Shown here piece by piece: positions 8,375 through 17,643 of a stretch of 58,024 nucleotides of DNA. Numbering within the stretch: the stretch's first letter is position 1; every line of letters starts with the position of its first letter. The notes below the pieces were generated by a model. That model did not search any database. It saw only the letters and a list, made by a program, of their open reading frames with translations, and was not told the origin of the DNA. Position numbers and translations under genes: made by a program. The DNA comes from Collinsella sp. (GTDB lineage: Bacteria > Actinomycetota > Coriobacteriia > Coriobacteriales > Coriobacteriaceae). The stretch is taken from NCBI GenBank assembly GCA_019425045.1, contig JAHYYI010000008.1:1-58024 (forward strand), read 5' to 3'.

Positions 8375-10251
8375 GCGTGGTGCAGCATATCCGCGACCGT
8401 GCGGGCCATTTTCGCTGGATGGGGCTGCTTGTGGTGTGGGCGGTCTTTATTGCCATGGCGGCCGTGCTGCTGGTGGAGCGCGCCGGCGTGCAGTACAGTG
8501 CGGGCCAGCATAAGCTGGGGATGCTTGCCGCCAACGATGCGGTGCCGGCTTCCTCCGCAATATTTGGCCAAAAGCCCACGTGCCTGGTCATTACCGATTC
8601 CGACCAAGCTGGCGTCGAGGACGTAAAGGAGCAGTTTGACCAGATCCTGCTCGACATGAAGATCGCGCACCGCGACGTGGACCTTGCCCTGGACGGCGTG
8701 GATGCCATTCCCTCGCTGACCTCCTTCGATCGCGTGATTTTGCTCATGCCGTCGCTCGATGGGCTCGGTACGCACCTGAGTGACATTATGAGTTGGGTGA
8801 GTGCCGGTGGTTCGCTTATGCTCGCCATGCCTCCGGATAACTCGAGCTATCTGCAAGTAATTGCCCCCAAGCTTGGCATTGAATCGGCCGGATATGACTA
8901 TGTAAAAGCCGAAAGCATTGTGCCGAGCGAGGACTTTATGCTGGGCGGGGGAGAGCGCTACGAGCTCTCGGACCCCTTCGATTCGTCGCTTTCGGTTTCG
9001 CTGCGCGAGACGGCTCGTGTGTGGGCTAAGACCGGCGATGCGGGCGCCCCGCTCATTTGGTCGAATGACTGCGGTAGCGGGCGCACCGTGGTATGCAATA
9101 TCGGTATCTATGACAAGGTTATGCGCGGTTTTTACGCCGCGGCGATCAGCCTGCTGGGCGATGCCACGGCCTATCCGGTCATCAACAGCGCCGTTTTCTA
9201 CCTAGACGACTTTCCCAGCCCCGTGCCCTCGGGCGATGGCACCTACATCAAGCGCGACTACGGGCTTTCCATTGCCGATTTTTACACCAAGGTTTGGTGG
9301 CCCGATCTGCAAAAGCTCGCGCAAAAATATGGCATTCGCTTTACCGGCGTGATGATCGAAAACTACGAGGACGCGGTCAACCAGACCGAGCCCGCGCGCC
9401 AGGCCGATACCACGCAGTTCCGCTACTTTGGCGGCATGCTGCTGCAGATGGGCGGAGAGCTGGGCTTTCACGGCTACAACCATCAGCCTCTGGCGCTCTG
9501 GGATACCGACTATGGCAAGCTGTACGACTACAAGACGTGGAAGAACGAGGAAACGCTCGTCGCGTCGCTCAACGAGCTCATCGCCTTTCAGGACGAGGTG
9601 CTGCCCAACGCGCACGGCTCGGTCTATGTGCCACCGTCGAATATCCTTTCGGCCCGTGCGCGCAAGCTTATTGGCACCGACGTTCCGCGCATTAAGACCA
9701 TCGCCAGTACGTATTTTGAGGATGGCACCGTCTTGCCCTATGTGCAGGAGTTTGGCGTGGCGAGCGATGGCATTGTGGAGCAGCCACGTATTGTCTCGGG
9801 CGGCATGGTCAACGATTCCTATATGCGTCTGGCAGCCGTGTCCGAGCTCAACATGCACTACGTGAGTACGCACTTTATGCACCCGGATGATCTGCTCGAT
9901 CCCGATCGCGGCGCCAAGGAGGGCTGGGAGGTCTACAAGGGCGGTCTGACCAACTACCTGGAGTGGCTTACCAAGTCTGCGCCCGACCTGCGGCGCCAGA
10001 CCGGTTCGGAATGCTCGGGCGCCATCCAGCGCTTTTCGTCCGTGACGGTGAGCGTGGATACAAGTGCGGATGCCTGGACGCTCAGCCTGGGCAATTTCCA
10101 CGACGAGGCGTGGCTCATGTTCCGCGCCAACAACGGTGAGCCCGGTGCAGTCACGGGTGGCGAGATTACGCATCTGACGGGCGACCTGTACCTGGTCAAA
10201 GCCACGGACAAGACGGTGACCATTGCACGCAAGGAGGGTGGCGACAAATGA
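8371..10251 (+). CDS. pelA: PelA-type polysaccharide deacetylase, membrane-anchored (DUF2194-like)
   Basis: A 626-residue protein. One N-terminal transmembrane helix (WMGLLVVWAVFIAMAAVLLV, about 17-36) places the body outside the cell. A flavodoxin-like segment (~60-270) precedes a polysaccharide-deacetylase-like domain with the acidic motif YLDDFPSP (D279, D280), the metal motif HGYNH (H367, H371), YVPPSN and HFMHPDD. A C-terminal beta-rich part follows. In Gram-positive Pel clusters the PelA protein partly deacetylates the GalNAc-rich polymer. No separate glycoside hydrolase domain is obvious. An upstream in-frame start at 8347 is rejected because ATG 8371 overlaps the pelE stop (ATGA) and follows GGAGAGGAGG. 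Confidence 0.83.
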   Translation: MSVVQHIRDRAGHFRWMGLLVVWAVFIAMAAVLLVERAGVQYSAGQHKLGMLAANDAVPASSAIFGQKPTCLVITDSDQAGVEDVKEQFDQILLDMKIAHRDVDLALDGVDAIPSLTSFDRVILLMPSLDGLGTHLSDIMSWVSAGGSLMLAMPPDNSSYLQVIAPKLGIESAGYDYVKAESIVPSEDFMLGGGERYELSDPFDSSLSVSLRETARVWAKTGDAGAPLIWSNDCGSGRTVVCNIGIYDKVMRGFYAAAISLLGDATAYPVINSAVFYLDDFPSPVPSGDGTYIKRDYGLSIADFYTKVWWPDLQKLAQKYGIRFTGVMIENYEDAVNQTEPARQADTTQFRYFGGMLLQMGGELGFHGYNHQPLALWDTDYGKLYDYKTWKNEETLVASLNELIAFQDEVLPNAHGSVYVPPSNILSARARKLIGTDVPRIKTIASTYFEDGTVLPYVQEFGVASDGIVEQPRIVSGGMVNDSYMRLAAVSELNMHYVSTHFMHPDDLLDPDRGAKEGWEVYKGGLTNYLEWLTKSAPDLRRQTGSECSGAIQRFSSVTVSVDTSADAWTLSLGNFHDEAWLMFRANNGEPGAVTGGEITHLTGDLYLVKATDKTVTIARKEGGDK

Positions 10252-11675
10252 GAATCTGCTTGGTACTCGAGGGTTGCTACCCCTATGTGCACGGCGGCGT
10301 GTCCACCTGGATGCACGGCTACATACAGGCCATGCCCGAGCACGAGTTTGTGCTGTGGGTGATTGGCGCGCATGCTGTCGACCGCGGCAAGTTTGTCTAC
10401 GAGCTGCCCGGCAACGTGGTCGAGGTGCACGAGGTGTTTCTGGACGACGCCCTGCGCCTATCGGGCGAGCAAGAAGAGGCCGACTTTAACGCCCGCGAGC
10501 GCGAGGCGCTGCGCCGCCTGGTGTCGCTCTCCAATCCGGACTGGGACGTGCTATTCGATATCTTCCAGCGCCGTCGCGTGCATCCGCTCTCGTTTTTGCA
10601 GAGTCGCGCCTTTATGGATATCTTTCGCGACGTGTGCCTGGCCGAGTACCCATACACGCCCTTTGCCGATGCATTCCACACCATGCGCTCCATGCTGCTG
10701 CCCGTGCTCTACCTTCTGGGCAGCGAGGTGCCGGTGGCCGATGTGTACCACGCCATCTCGACCGGCTACGGTGGCCTGCTCGCCTGCCTGGGCTCAAGCG
10801 TTCACCATGCGCCGGTGCTGCTGACCGAGCATGGCATCTATACTCGCGAACGCGAGGAAGAGATCATTCGCGCTGACTGGGTGGTGCCGTCGTTTAAGGA
10901 CCGCTGGATCCGCTTTTTCTACCTGCTTTCGGAGGAGATCTACCGTCGCGCCTTCCGCGTGACCAGTTTGTTCCATAACGCCCGTAAGACGCAGATCGAC
11001 ATGGGCTGCGATGCGGACAAGTGCCTGGTCATCCCCAACGGCATCCAGTTCGATCGCTTTAAGGACATTCCCTTTAAGCCCGATGACGGCTGGGTGGACA
11101 TTGGCGCGGTGGTGCGCCTGGCGCCCATCAAGGACGTCAAGACCATGATCTATGCCTTCTTTGAGCTGCACGAGCGCCTGCCCCGCGTGCGCCTGCACAT
11201 CATGGGTGGCGTGGATGACGAGGAGTACGGCGCCGAGTGTCACGCGCTGGTCGATACCCTGGGCGTGCGCGACTTGATCTTTACCGGCCGCGTCAACGTG
11301 GTTGAGTACATGGAAAAGCTTGACTTTACCATTTTGACGAGCATCTCCGAGGGCCAGCCGCTCAGCGTGCTGGAGTCGCTTGCAGCGCGCCGTCCCTGCG
11401 TGACGACCGAGGTGGGCTGCTGCCGCGAGCTGCTCGAAGGCGCCCCGGGCGACGACTTTGGCGTGGCGGGTTTTGTGACGCCGCCTATGTATCGCAAGGG
11501 CTTGGCCGATGCCATGGAGCGCATGTGCGTGAGCCGGGCCCGTCGTATTGAGATGGGGGAGCGTGGCCAGCGTCGCGTTGCCACGTACTTTTTGCACGAG
11601 CAGATGCTCGCCAACTATCGCGCGCTGTACGACGAGACGGCGCAAGCGTTTGACCTGCCCAGAGAGGGGGAGTAG
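10248..11675 (+). CDS. pelF: PelF glycosyltransferase (GT4 family)
   Basis: A 475-residue cytosolic GT-B glycosyltransferase. It opens MRICLVLEGCYPYVHGGVST, the very characteristic PelF start with the glycine-rich acceptor loop. The donor-binding half contains EGQPLSVLE (E368-x7-E376), the EX7E motif of retaining GT4 enzymes, and TTEVGCCRELLEG. PelF uses UDP-N-acetylhexosamine to build the Pel polymer together with PelD, PelE and PelG. The ATG overlaps the pelA stop by four bases. Length matches the family (about 470-510). Confidence is high. Confidence 0.93.
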   Translation: MRICLVLEGCYPYVHGGVSTWMHGYIQAMPEHEFVLWVIGAHAVDRGKFVYELPGNVVEVHEVFLDDALRLSGEQEEADFNAREREALRRLVSLSNPDWDVLFDIFQRRRVHPLSFLQSRAFMDIFRDVCLAEYPYTPFADAFHTMRSMLLPVLYLLGSEVPVADVYHAISTGYGGLLACLGSSVHHAPVLLTEHGIYTREREEEIIRADWVVPSFKDRWIRFFYLLSEEIYRRAFRVTSLFHNARKTQIDMGCDADKCLVIPNGIQFDRFKDIPFKPDDGWVDIGAVVRLAPIKDVKTMIYAFFELHERLPRVRLHIMGGVDDEEYGAECHALVDTLGVRDLIFTGRVNVVEYMEKLDFTILTSISEGQPLSVLESLAARRPCVTTEVGCCRELLEGAPGDDFGVAGFVTPPMYRKGLADAMERMCVSRARRIEMGERGQRRVATYFLHEQMLANYRALYDETAQAFDLPREGE

Positions 11676-11678
11676 CCG

Positions 11679-13223
11679 GTGGCCGGAATCGGTTTTGAGC
11701 TCAAACGCCTGTTTAGGCGCAAGGGTCTGTTTGCCACGATGCGCGCCTATGGCTACGCTGGCATTGTGTGCACGGGCCCCATGCTGCTGGGCGTGCTGCT
11801 CCAGGTGGGTATCTTGGTGCTGTGCGGTCTGTGGGGTGTGGGCCGCGCCAACCAGGATCTGCTGGTGTGCATGGTGACCTATACGCTGCTGGCATCGCTC
11901 ACGCTCACAAGCTTTTTCTCCATGCCGGTCACGCGCTTTTTGGCCGACATGCTCTTTGCCGAGCGCGAGGATGAGATCCTGCCTTCGTTTTGGGGGTCTA
12001 ATGCCATCATGCTCGTTGCGGGCACGGTGCTCTACGGCGTCTTTTTGCTGTTCTCGGGCGCCACGCTGCTGCAGGGGCTGCTGTGCCTGTGGCTGTTCAA
12101 CATTATGATCGTCAACTGGAATGGCATGAGCTACCTCACGGCCATCAAAGATTACCGCGGTATCCTGTGCAGCTTTGCGGCTGCCATTGGTGTGGCGTGC
12201 CTGTGCGCCCTGGCCGCGCTGGCACTGGGGCTGCCGCCGGTCGAGGGCCTGTTGGCGTCAATCGCCCTAGGCTACGGCGTCATGCTCGCCTGGGATGTGG
12301 TACTGCTGTACCGGTATTTTCCACGGAGTGACCGGAGTCCCTGGCGTTTTTTGCGCTGGCTCGACCAATTTATGCCGCTTGCGCTTACGGGGCTGTTTAC
12401 CAACTTGGGGCTTTTCGCACACCTGGTTATTATCTGGGCGGGCCCTATTGGCGTGCAGATCAAAGGTCTGTTTTACGGGGCTCCTTACCATGACGTGCCG
12501 GCACTCATTGCGTTTTTGACCACACTCGTCACGACCGTCAACTTTGTGGTGTCGGTCGAGGTCAATTTCTATCCGCGCTACCGTGACTACTACAGCCTGT
12601 TTAACGACGGCGGCGTGGTGGGCGATATTGTGGTGGCCGAGGAGGAGATGCTCTCCACGCTCAACAGCGAACTGCGCTTTTGCGCGCTCAAGCAGCTGTT
12701 TGTGACCGCGGCGGTCATCTCGCTCGAGACCACAGTGCTCTCGGCCCTGCCGCTGGGCTTTAACAACCTTATGCACGGGTATTTTCGCACGTTATGCGTA
12801 GGCTACGGCCTGTATGCCGTGGGCAACACGATCCTGCTTATCTTGCTGTACTTTACCGACTACAAGGGGGCCGTGCTGGCCTCGGGCCTGTTTGCCGGTG
12901 TGGCAGGGCTGGCGACCGCCGTGTCGTTGCTTTTGCCGCAGCAGTTTTACGGCTTTGGCTTTTTGTTGGGTGCGGTGGTGTTTTTTATCGTGGCGCTGCT
13001 GCGGCTCGATGCCTATACCGCCAACTTGCCGTATCGTATCCTGAGCCAGCAGCCTATTGTGGCGACCGACAAAACGGGTCGTTTTACACAGCTGGGCCGC
13101 TTGCTCGACCGTGCCGAGCAGCGCTATGAGGAGTGCCGCCGCAAGGGCGTGCCGCACGGCGCGTTTCAGCGCGCAGTAGTTCGCGTGTATCGCAACCATT
13201 GGGGAGGTTCTGATGATCGATAA
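11679..13223 (+). CDS. pelG: PelG polysaccharide transporter (MOP/PST superfamily)
   Basis: A 514-residue protein starting MAGIGFELKRLF, the hallmark N-terminus of PelG, followed by about twelve transmembrane helices (for example MLLGVLLQVGILVLCGLWGV and GLFAGVAGLATAVSLLL). PelG forms the inner-membrane synthase/transport complex with PelD, PelE and PelF and is thought to move the growing Pel chain outward. The start is GTG, three bases after the pelF stop, behind AGAGGGGGAG. Its end overlaps the CotH gene by 11 bases. Confidence 0.93.
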   Translation: MAGIGFELKRLFRRKGLFATMRAYGYAGIVCTGPMLLGVLLQVGILVLCGLWGVGRANQDLLVCMVTYTLLASLTLTSFFSMPVTRFLADMLFAEREDEILPSFWGSNAIMLVAGTVLYGVFLLFSGATLLQGLLCLWLFNIMIVNWNGMSYLTAIKDYRGILCSFAAAIGVACLCALAALALGLPPVEGLLASIALGYGVMLAWDVVLLYRYFPRSDRSPWRFLRWLDQFMPLALTGLFTNLGLFAHLVIIWAGPIGVQIKGLFYGAPYHDVPALIAFLTTLVTTVNFVVSVEVNFYPRYRDYYSLFNDGGVVGDIVVAEEEMLSTLNSELRFCALKQLFVTAAVISLETTVLSALPLGFNNLMHGYFRTLCVGYGLYAVGNTILLILLYFTDYKGAVLASGLFAGVAGLATAVSLLLPQQFYGFGFLLGAVVFFIVALLRLDAYTANLPYRILSQQPIVATDKTGRFTQLGRLLDRAEQRYEECRRKGVPHGAFQRAVVRVYRNHWGGSDDR

Positions 13224-14982
13224 GTTGATGTCTCGCCGCTGTCTGATCGAGGCGGCTGCCGGCGCGCTGCTGCTTTCGGGCTGCTCATCTCAGTACGAAT
13301 CCTCGACAAATAAGGTAAAAAAGCAGGACAAGATTAAAAAGGCCGAGGCCTCCGACCAGTCCAAGCATCTGCGCGATAAGGACGAGCTGTACGAGGTCTA
13401 TGATGACTCGGGCATTGTGACCATGTATCTGACGGTCTCTCGCGGCAACAGCTCCGAGAACACGGACCATAGCTGGGCCGAGATCAACACGTACTCGGTG
13501 TATGACTATGCCGACATGGGCGTGACGCGCTATCAGGTTATGGGCCTGCTGCAAGCGGGCGACGAAGACGGCCCGGTGGCCGGCGAGGTTGGCTATGGCG
13601 AGGAAGCGCCCAATGCCACCGTGCAGGTGCGCGGCCAGACGTCGAGCTCCTACACGCAAAAGAATTACAAGGTGGAGCTCAAAAAAGGCAAGGGCACCTG
13701 GCGCCAACAGCGCGCGATTGCGCTCAACAAGCACATGGGCGAGGGTATGCGTTTTCGCAACAAGATGGCCTACGACCTTATCCGCGGGATTCCCCAGATG
13801 ATGGGCCTGCGCACGCAGTTTGTGCATCTGTGGGTGTGCGACCAGACCGAAAAGTCCAACGATACCTTTGAGGACTACGGCCTGTTTACGCAGGTGGAGC
13901 AGCTCAACAAGACGGAGCTTAAGGCACATGGCCTGGATAAGAACGGGCACCTGTACAAGGTGAACAGCTTTGATTTCCATCGCTACGAGGACACCATTAA
14001 GCTTGCCGACGATCCCGACTACAACCAGGCAAACTTCGAGGGAATGCTCGAGATTAAGGGCGATTCGGACCACACCAAGCTCATCGAGATGCTCGATGCG
14101 CTCAACGACGAATCGCAAAAGATCGATAACGTGCTCGACACCTACTTTGATACCGAGAATCTGGTCTATTGGCTGGCGTTTCAGATCCTGACGGGCAACT
14201 GCGATACGCAGAACCGTAACTGTTATCTGTATAGCCCGCTCAACTCCAATACGTGGTACATCCTCGATTGGGACAACGACGGTATGCTGCGCAAGCTGGA
14301 GCTTTCTCTTGCCGGGTTCTCGGACTATGCGAGCTGGGAGCGCGGCGTAAGCAACTATTGGGGTAACGTGCTGTTTAATCGTGCGCTGCGCAGCAAGGTG
14401 TTTCGCAGTGAGCTCGATCGCGCCGTCATGGACCTGCGCTCGTATATGACCGAGGCACGTCTGAGCAAGATGATCAAGCATTATCGCGAGGTTACTGAAT
14501 CGCTGGTCTTTGCTTCGCCCGATATCGATAATCTGCCTGTCACCAAGGATCAATACGAGCAGATTGCCGCGGCGATTCCCTCCGAGATCGAGGAGAACTA
14601 CAAGAGCTTTCGCGAGAGTTTTAAAAAGCCCATGCCGTTCTACATTGGCGTGCCGCAGATCGATAACGGTAAGCTGCGCATTAACTGGGATACGTCCTAC
14701 GACTTTGAGGCGCGCGACATTCGCTACACCTTAGAGCTTTCGCGCGACTATGCCATAAGCGACGTGCTTTTTAAGGCCGAGGACGTGCTACTGCCCGAGG
14801 TGACCTGCGATGCGCCCAATGCCGGCCAGTATTTTGTGCGCGTGCGCGCCACCAACTCAGACGGCTATATACAAGATGCGTTTGACTACTATGTGACCGA
14901 CGACGGCAAGCACTACGGCTTGAAGTGTTTTTACGTGCAAGACGGCGGTAAGGTCGTGGAGGATACGTATGAGGAGGGCTAG
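13213..14982 (+). CDS. cotH: CotH-family lipoprotein
   Basis: A 589-residue lipoprotein. The signal peptide ends in the lipobox LSGC (residues 21-24, Cys24 lipidated), so it should sit on the outer face of the membrane. The body is a CotH kinase-like domain with the motifs VRGQTSSSYTQKNYKVEL, NKMAYDLIRGIPQM and YILDWDNDG (metal-binding DxD). A C-terminal fibronectin-III-like segment (about 475-575) ends the protein. Spore-coat CotH phosphorylates proteins; the role in polysaccharide loci is not established. It overlaps pelG by 11 bases and the VTC gene by 14 bases, so it belongs to the same transcript and probably the same assembly. Confidence 0.88.
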   Translation: MIDKLMSRRCLIEAAAGALLLSGCSSQYESSTNKVKKQDKIKKAEASDQSKHLRDKDELYEVYDDSGIVTMYLTVSRGNSSENTDHSWAEINTYSVYDYADMGVTRYQVMGLLQAGDEDGPVAGEVGYGEEAPNATVQVRGQTSSSYTQKNYKVELKKGKGTWRQQRAIALNKHMGEGMRFRNKMAYDLIRGIPQMMGLRTQFVHLWVCDQTEKSNDTFEDYGLFTQVEQLNKTELKAHGLDKNGHLYKVNSFDFHRYEDTIKLADDPDYNQANFEGMLEIKGDSDHTKLIEMLDALNDESQKIDNVLDTYFDTENLVYWLAFQILTGNCDTQNRNCYLYSPLNSNTWYILDWDNDGMLRKLELSLAGFSDYASWERGVSNYWGNVLFNRALRSKVFRSELDRAVMDLRSYMTEARLSKMIKHYREVTESLVFASPDIDNLPVTKDQYEQIAAAIPSEIEENYKSFRESFKKPMPFYIGVPQIDNGKLRINWDTSYDFEARDIRYTLELSRDYAISDVLFKAEDVLLPEVTCDAPNAGQYFVRVRATNSDGYIQDAFDYYVTDDGKHYGLKCFYVQDGGKVVEDTYEEG

Positions 14983-15760
14983 CGCGCTGCTTGAGCGCTT
15001 GGCGGCTCCGCCTGTGCGCGCCACGCAGGAGCGTTATCGCCACGAGCTCAAATATCTCATTAATGAGGGCGAGCACGCCGCGCTTGCCTGCCGCATGGCG
15101 CCGGTGTTTAAGCTGGACAAGCATGCGCGGGCGGGTGGCTACACCATTCGCAGCCTGTACTTTGACGACTACTGCAACTCGGCCTACGAAGAAAAAGACG
15201 CCGGTATTCTCATGCGCAAAAAGTATCGCGTGCGCATCTATAACGGCAGCGACAAGGTGATTAAGCTCGAGCGCAAAAAGAAGTACGGCAGCTGGATCTA
15301 CAAGGAGGACGCGCCGCTCACGCGTGACGAGTTTGGGCAGATTCTGGCTGGCGACTACGACTTTTTGCTGAGGAGCCCCTATCCGCTCTGTCGCGAGTTC
15401 TACATCGAGTGTATCTGTAATATGATGCGCCCGCGGACCATCGTGGACTACGAGCGCGAACCGTGGGTGATGGACGAGGGCACCGTGCGCATCACATTTG
15501 ATAGCAACGTGCGCGCGGCGGTGGGGAGCTTTGATATCTTTGACGCGACGCTGCCCGCGCTGCCCGTGCTGGAGCCCGGCAAGCTGGTGATGGAGGTCAA
15601 GTTTACCGAGTTTTGTCCGCAGCTGGTGCGCGATATGGTGCCGCCGGGTGCGGCCGAACTCACGGCGGTCTCTAAGTACTGCCTGTGTTATGACAAGACC
15701 GCCTACCTGCGCGGTTTTAACTACTGGGAATCGGATTTTGAGAACCGAGGGGATATTTAG
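14969..15760 (+). CDS. VTC-domain protein (polyphosphate-polymerase-like)
   Basis: A 263-residue protein with the VTC tunnel-domain motifs: YRHELKYLI near the N-terminus, IRSLYFDD, KYRVRIYNG, KLERKKKYG, DYEREPW, VMEVKF and SKYCLC. The eukaryotic VTC4 domain makes polyphosphate from ATP inside such a basic tunnel, and the conserved R/K/E residues are mostly present here. In bacteria it is repeatedly found beside CotH and DUF4956 genes, and its substrate in those loci is unproven. No transmembrane segment is seen, so it should act in the cytosol. The ATG overlaps the cotH stop region, and the next gene begins three bases after its stop. Confidence 0.88.
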   Translation: MRRASALLERLAAPPVRATQERYRHELKYLINEGEHAALACRMAPVFKLDKHARAGGYTIRSLYFDDYCNSAYEEKDAGILMRKKYRVRIYNGSDKVIKLERKKKYGSWIYKEDAPLTRDEFGQILAGDYDFLLRSPYPLCREFYIECICNMMRPRTIVDYEREPWVMDEGTVRITFDSNVRAAVGSFDIFDATLPALPVLEPGKLVMEVKFTEFCPQLVRDMVPPGAAELTAVSKYCLCYDKTAYLRGFNYWESDFENRGDI

Positions 15761-15763
15761 ACC

Positions 15764-16429
15764 ATGAGCACCAGGGACTTTTTTAAGAACTCCGTTTTGG
15801 AGGCGTTTGGCCAGGTCGACCCTGCCAAGATCGGCCTTTCGCTGCTCGTGGCGCTCGCCATGGGCATCCTGATCTATTACGTGTACAAGCGCTTTTTTAC
15901 CGGCGTGGTGTATTCGCGCAGTTTTGCCGTGACGCTCGTGGGCATGTGCGTGCTCACCTGCATGGTCACGCTCGCGATCTCGACGAATGTGGTCATCTCG
16001 CTTGGTATGGTCGGTGCTCTGTCTATCGTCCGCTACCGTACGGCGGTCAAGGACCCGCTCGACCTGCTGTATCTGTTTTGGTCCATTACCACGGGCATTA
16101 CGGCGGGAGCCGGTATGTATGCGCTCGTGGGGCTCACGGCGGTGGTGATCGTGGTGATGATTGCCGGCTTTGCGAGCCACCAGGACAAGGCGCGCGTGTA
16201 CATGATGGTCATCCACTACACGGGTCAGACCACCGGCGACGATATCGTGCGTGCATTTGGGCGCACCAAGTTTTCCGTCAAGTCCAAGACCATGCGCGGT
16301 GACAAGGTCGAGATGGCCGTCGAGGTGTTCTCGGACGGTGTGGATATGCCCTACGCCGATGCGATTCGCGCGCTCGACGGCGTTGAGGACCTGACGCTCA
16401 TCCAGTACAACGGCGAATATCACGGCTAA
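15764..16429 (+). CDS. DUF4956 membrane protein
   Basis: A 221-residue protein. Its first ~140 residues contain about four transmembrane helices (LSLLVALAMGILIYYVYKRF, LVGMCVLTCMVTLAI, and VGLTAVVIVVMIAGF). They include the conserved loop VGALSIVRYRTAVKDPLDL, the DUF4956 signature. A ~70-residue soluble alpha/beta domain follows, resembling the small C-terminal domain of related MgtC-type proteins. DUF4956 proteins travel with VTC and CotH genes; their function is unknown. Here it is the last gene of the pel operon, starting three bases after the VTC stop. Confidence 0.88.
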   Translation: MSTRDFFKNSVLEAFGQVDPAKIGLSLLVALAMGILIYYVYKRFFTGVVYSRSFAVTLVGMCVLTCMVTLAISTNVVISLGMVGALSIVRYRTAVKDPLDLLYLFWSITTGITAGAGMYALVGLTAVVIVVMIAGFASHQDKARVYMMVIHYTGQTTGDDIVRAFGRTKFSVKSKTMRGDKVEMAVEVFSDGVDMPYADAIRALDGVEDLTLIQYNGEYHG

Positions 16430-16633
16430 CTATGTTCCGGCGTTTTAACAAACGCCGGACCGCTCGACGCTGCGCGGACATCTGCCGGGCGATCTGCCGC
16501 TCAAACCGTCGCTCGCGTACATAAAGTACGCGTCGCTCCTCTTTCGCGGCACCTCGCCACGGCAGCTGCCCGCTCGCTGGCGTACGATCTTCATGGATGG
16601 TTTATTCGGTTCGGTTTTTGGGGACGGTGTTGC
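16430..16633. other. Intergenic region after the pel operon with two hairpins
   Basis: A 9-bp perfect stem TCCGGCGTT (16436-16444) with AACGCCGGA (16451-16459) lies just after the DUF4956 stop but lacks a T tract. A second 7-bp stem CGCGTAC (16514-16520) with GTACGCG (16526-16532) has an ATAAA loop. No promoter of good quality was identified for the following gene; GGGGACGG at 16620-16627 may be its ribosome site. Confidence 0.5.
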
Positions 16634-17626
16634 GTGGACGTGCAACAGTTAGAAGAGGACTGGGCTGTCAGGGCTGGTGCGCGTGAGGCGCGTCTTGTTG
16701 CGGCCTCGCATGTGCCGGCGGCGCTGTCGATGCTGGGGATTGTGCAGCCCGGCGATCGCTTGGTGGCCTTTGCGGACGACTTTGCCGATGCATTTGCCTG
16801 CGGCTTTGATGGCTGCGATGTTGCGCTGGTGGGGGAGCCTGCGGCTGCGGCGTTTGCTGCTGCGTCCGAAGGCTTTGATGCTTCGTTTGATGCCGAGGGG
16901 CCGCACCTGTGGTGGTTCGTCAACTCCATCGGCGGGTTTGGTCTGCGTGTGCCCGACCTTCGCGCTCTGGGCCGCGCCGCTCGTGAGCCGCATGCGCTGC
17001 TCGTGGTTGATAACACTGCGTCAGGCGTCTTTGGGTGCAACCCGCTGCGTCTGGGCGCCGTGCTTTCGCTCGAGGCACTCGACCGTGTGTGTGCCGGCGT
17101 TGCGCCGCGCAAACTCGTCGCCGCTTCGGTGGCGCGCTCGCAGCTTAAGCGCCATCGCGTGGATGCCGCCGCCGAGTGTGCGTATGCGCTTCTTGCGGAT
17201 TGCGGTGCGTCTGCACTCGACCTTTCTGTTAATGAGGCTTGCATGCTGGAGCGGGGGCTGTCTTCGCTCGACGCTCGCATGCAGGCCCACTTCGACCGCG
17301 CCCGTGCGCTGGCCGAGTATCTGGCCGCCAACGAGATGGTACGCAACGTGCGCTATCCCGGGCTGACCTCGCATCCCGACCATGCGGTTGCAACGGGAAT
17401 CCTCGAGCACGGCTTTGGCCCCGCAGTAGAATTTGACCTAATCGAGCGTAGCGCGGGCGAGCTGTTCGACGCTTTGCCGGACGAATTCCGCACATCACCC
17501 GCCGGCGGCTCAACAACGCGCCTTTCGGCCCCGCGCGGTAAGCAGGGGAGCGCCATCCGCCTCTTCGCCGGCACAGACGACCCTCTGCAGGTGGCTGCCA
17601 CTCTCGATAACGCCCTTCGCAAGTAG
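16634..17626 (+). CDS. PLP-fold Cys/Met-metabolism-like protein with catalytic lysine apparently lost
   Basis: A 330-residue protein of the cystathionine gamma-synthase superfamily, shorter at the N-terminus than active enzymes (~380-400). Recognisable parts are the cofactor loop region HVPAALSMLGIVQPGDRLVA, the PLP-ring aspartate in VVDNTASG (D126), NPLRLGAVLSLEALDRV, VRYPGLTSHPDH, and the carboxylate-binding end IRLFAGTDDP. In active relatives the segment after NPLxLGAD reads HSxTKY, with the lysine binding PLP; an ungapped alignment puts Arg151 at that place and also loses the H, S and T. It may be a pseudoenzyme, or a divergent one using another lysine. The start is GTG. It stands alone, convergent with the ModE-like gene. 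Confidence 0.7.
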   Translation: MDVQQLEEDWAVRAGAREARLVAASHVPAALSMLGIVQPGDRLVAFADDFADAFACGFDGCDVALVGEPAAAAFAAASEGFDASFDAEGPHLWWFVNSIGGFGLRVPDLRALGRAAREPHALLVVDNTASGVFGCNPLRLGAVLSLEALDRVCAGVAPRKLVAASVARSQLKRHRVDAAAECAYALLADCGASALDLSVNEACMLERGLSSLDARMQAHFDRARALAEYLAANEMVRNVRYPGLTSHPDHAVATGILEHGFGPAVEFDLIERSAGELFDALPDEFRTSPAGGSTTRLSAPRGKQGSAIRLFAGTDDPLQVAATLDNALRK

Positions 17627-17643
17627 CTAATCGGGGTCTGTGT

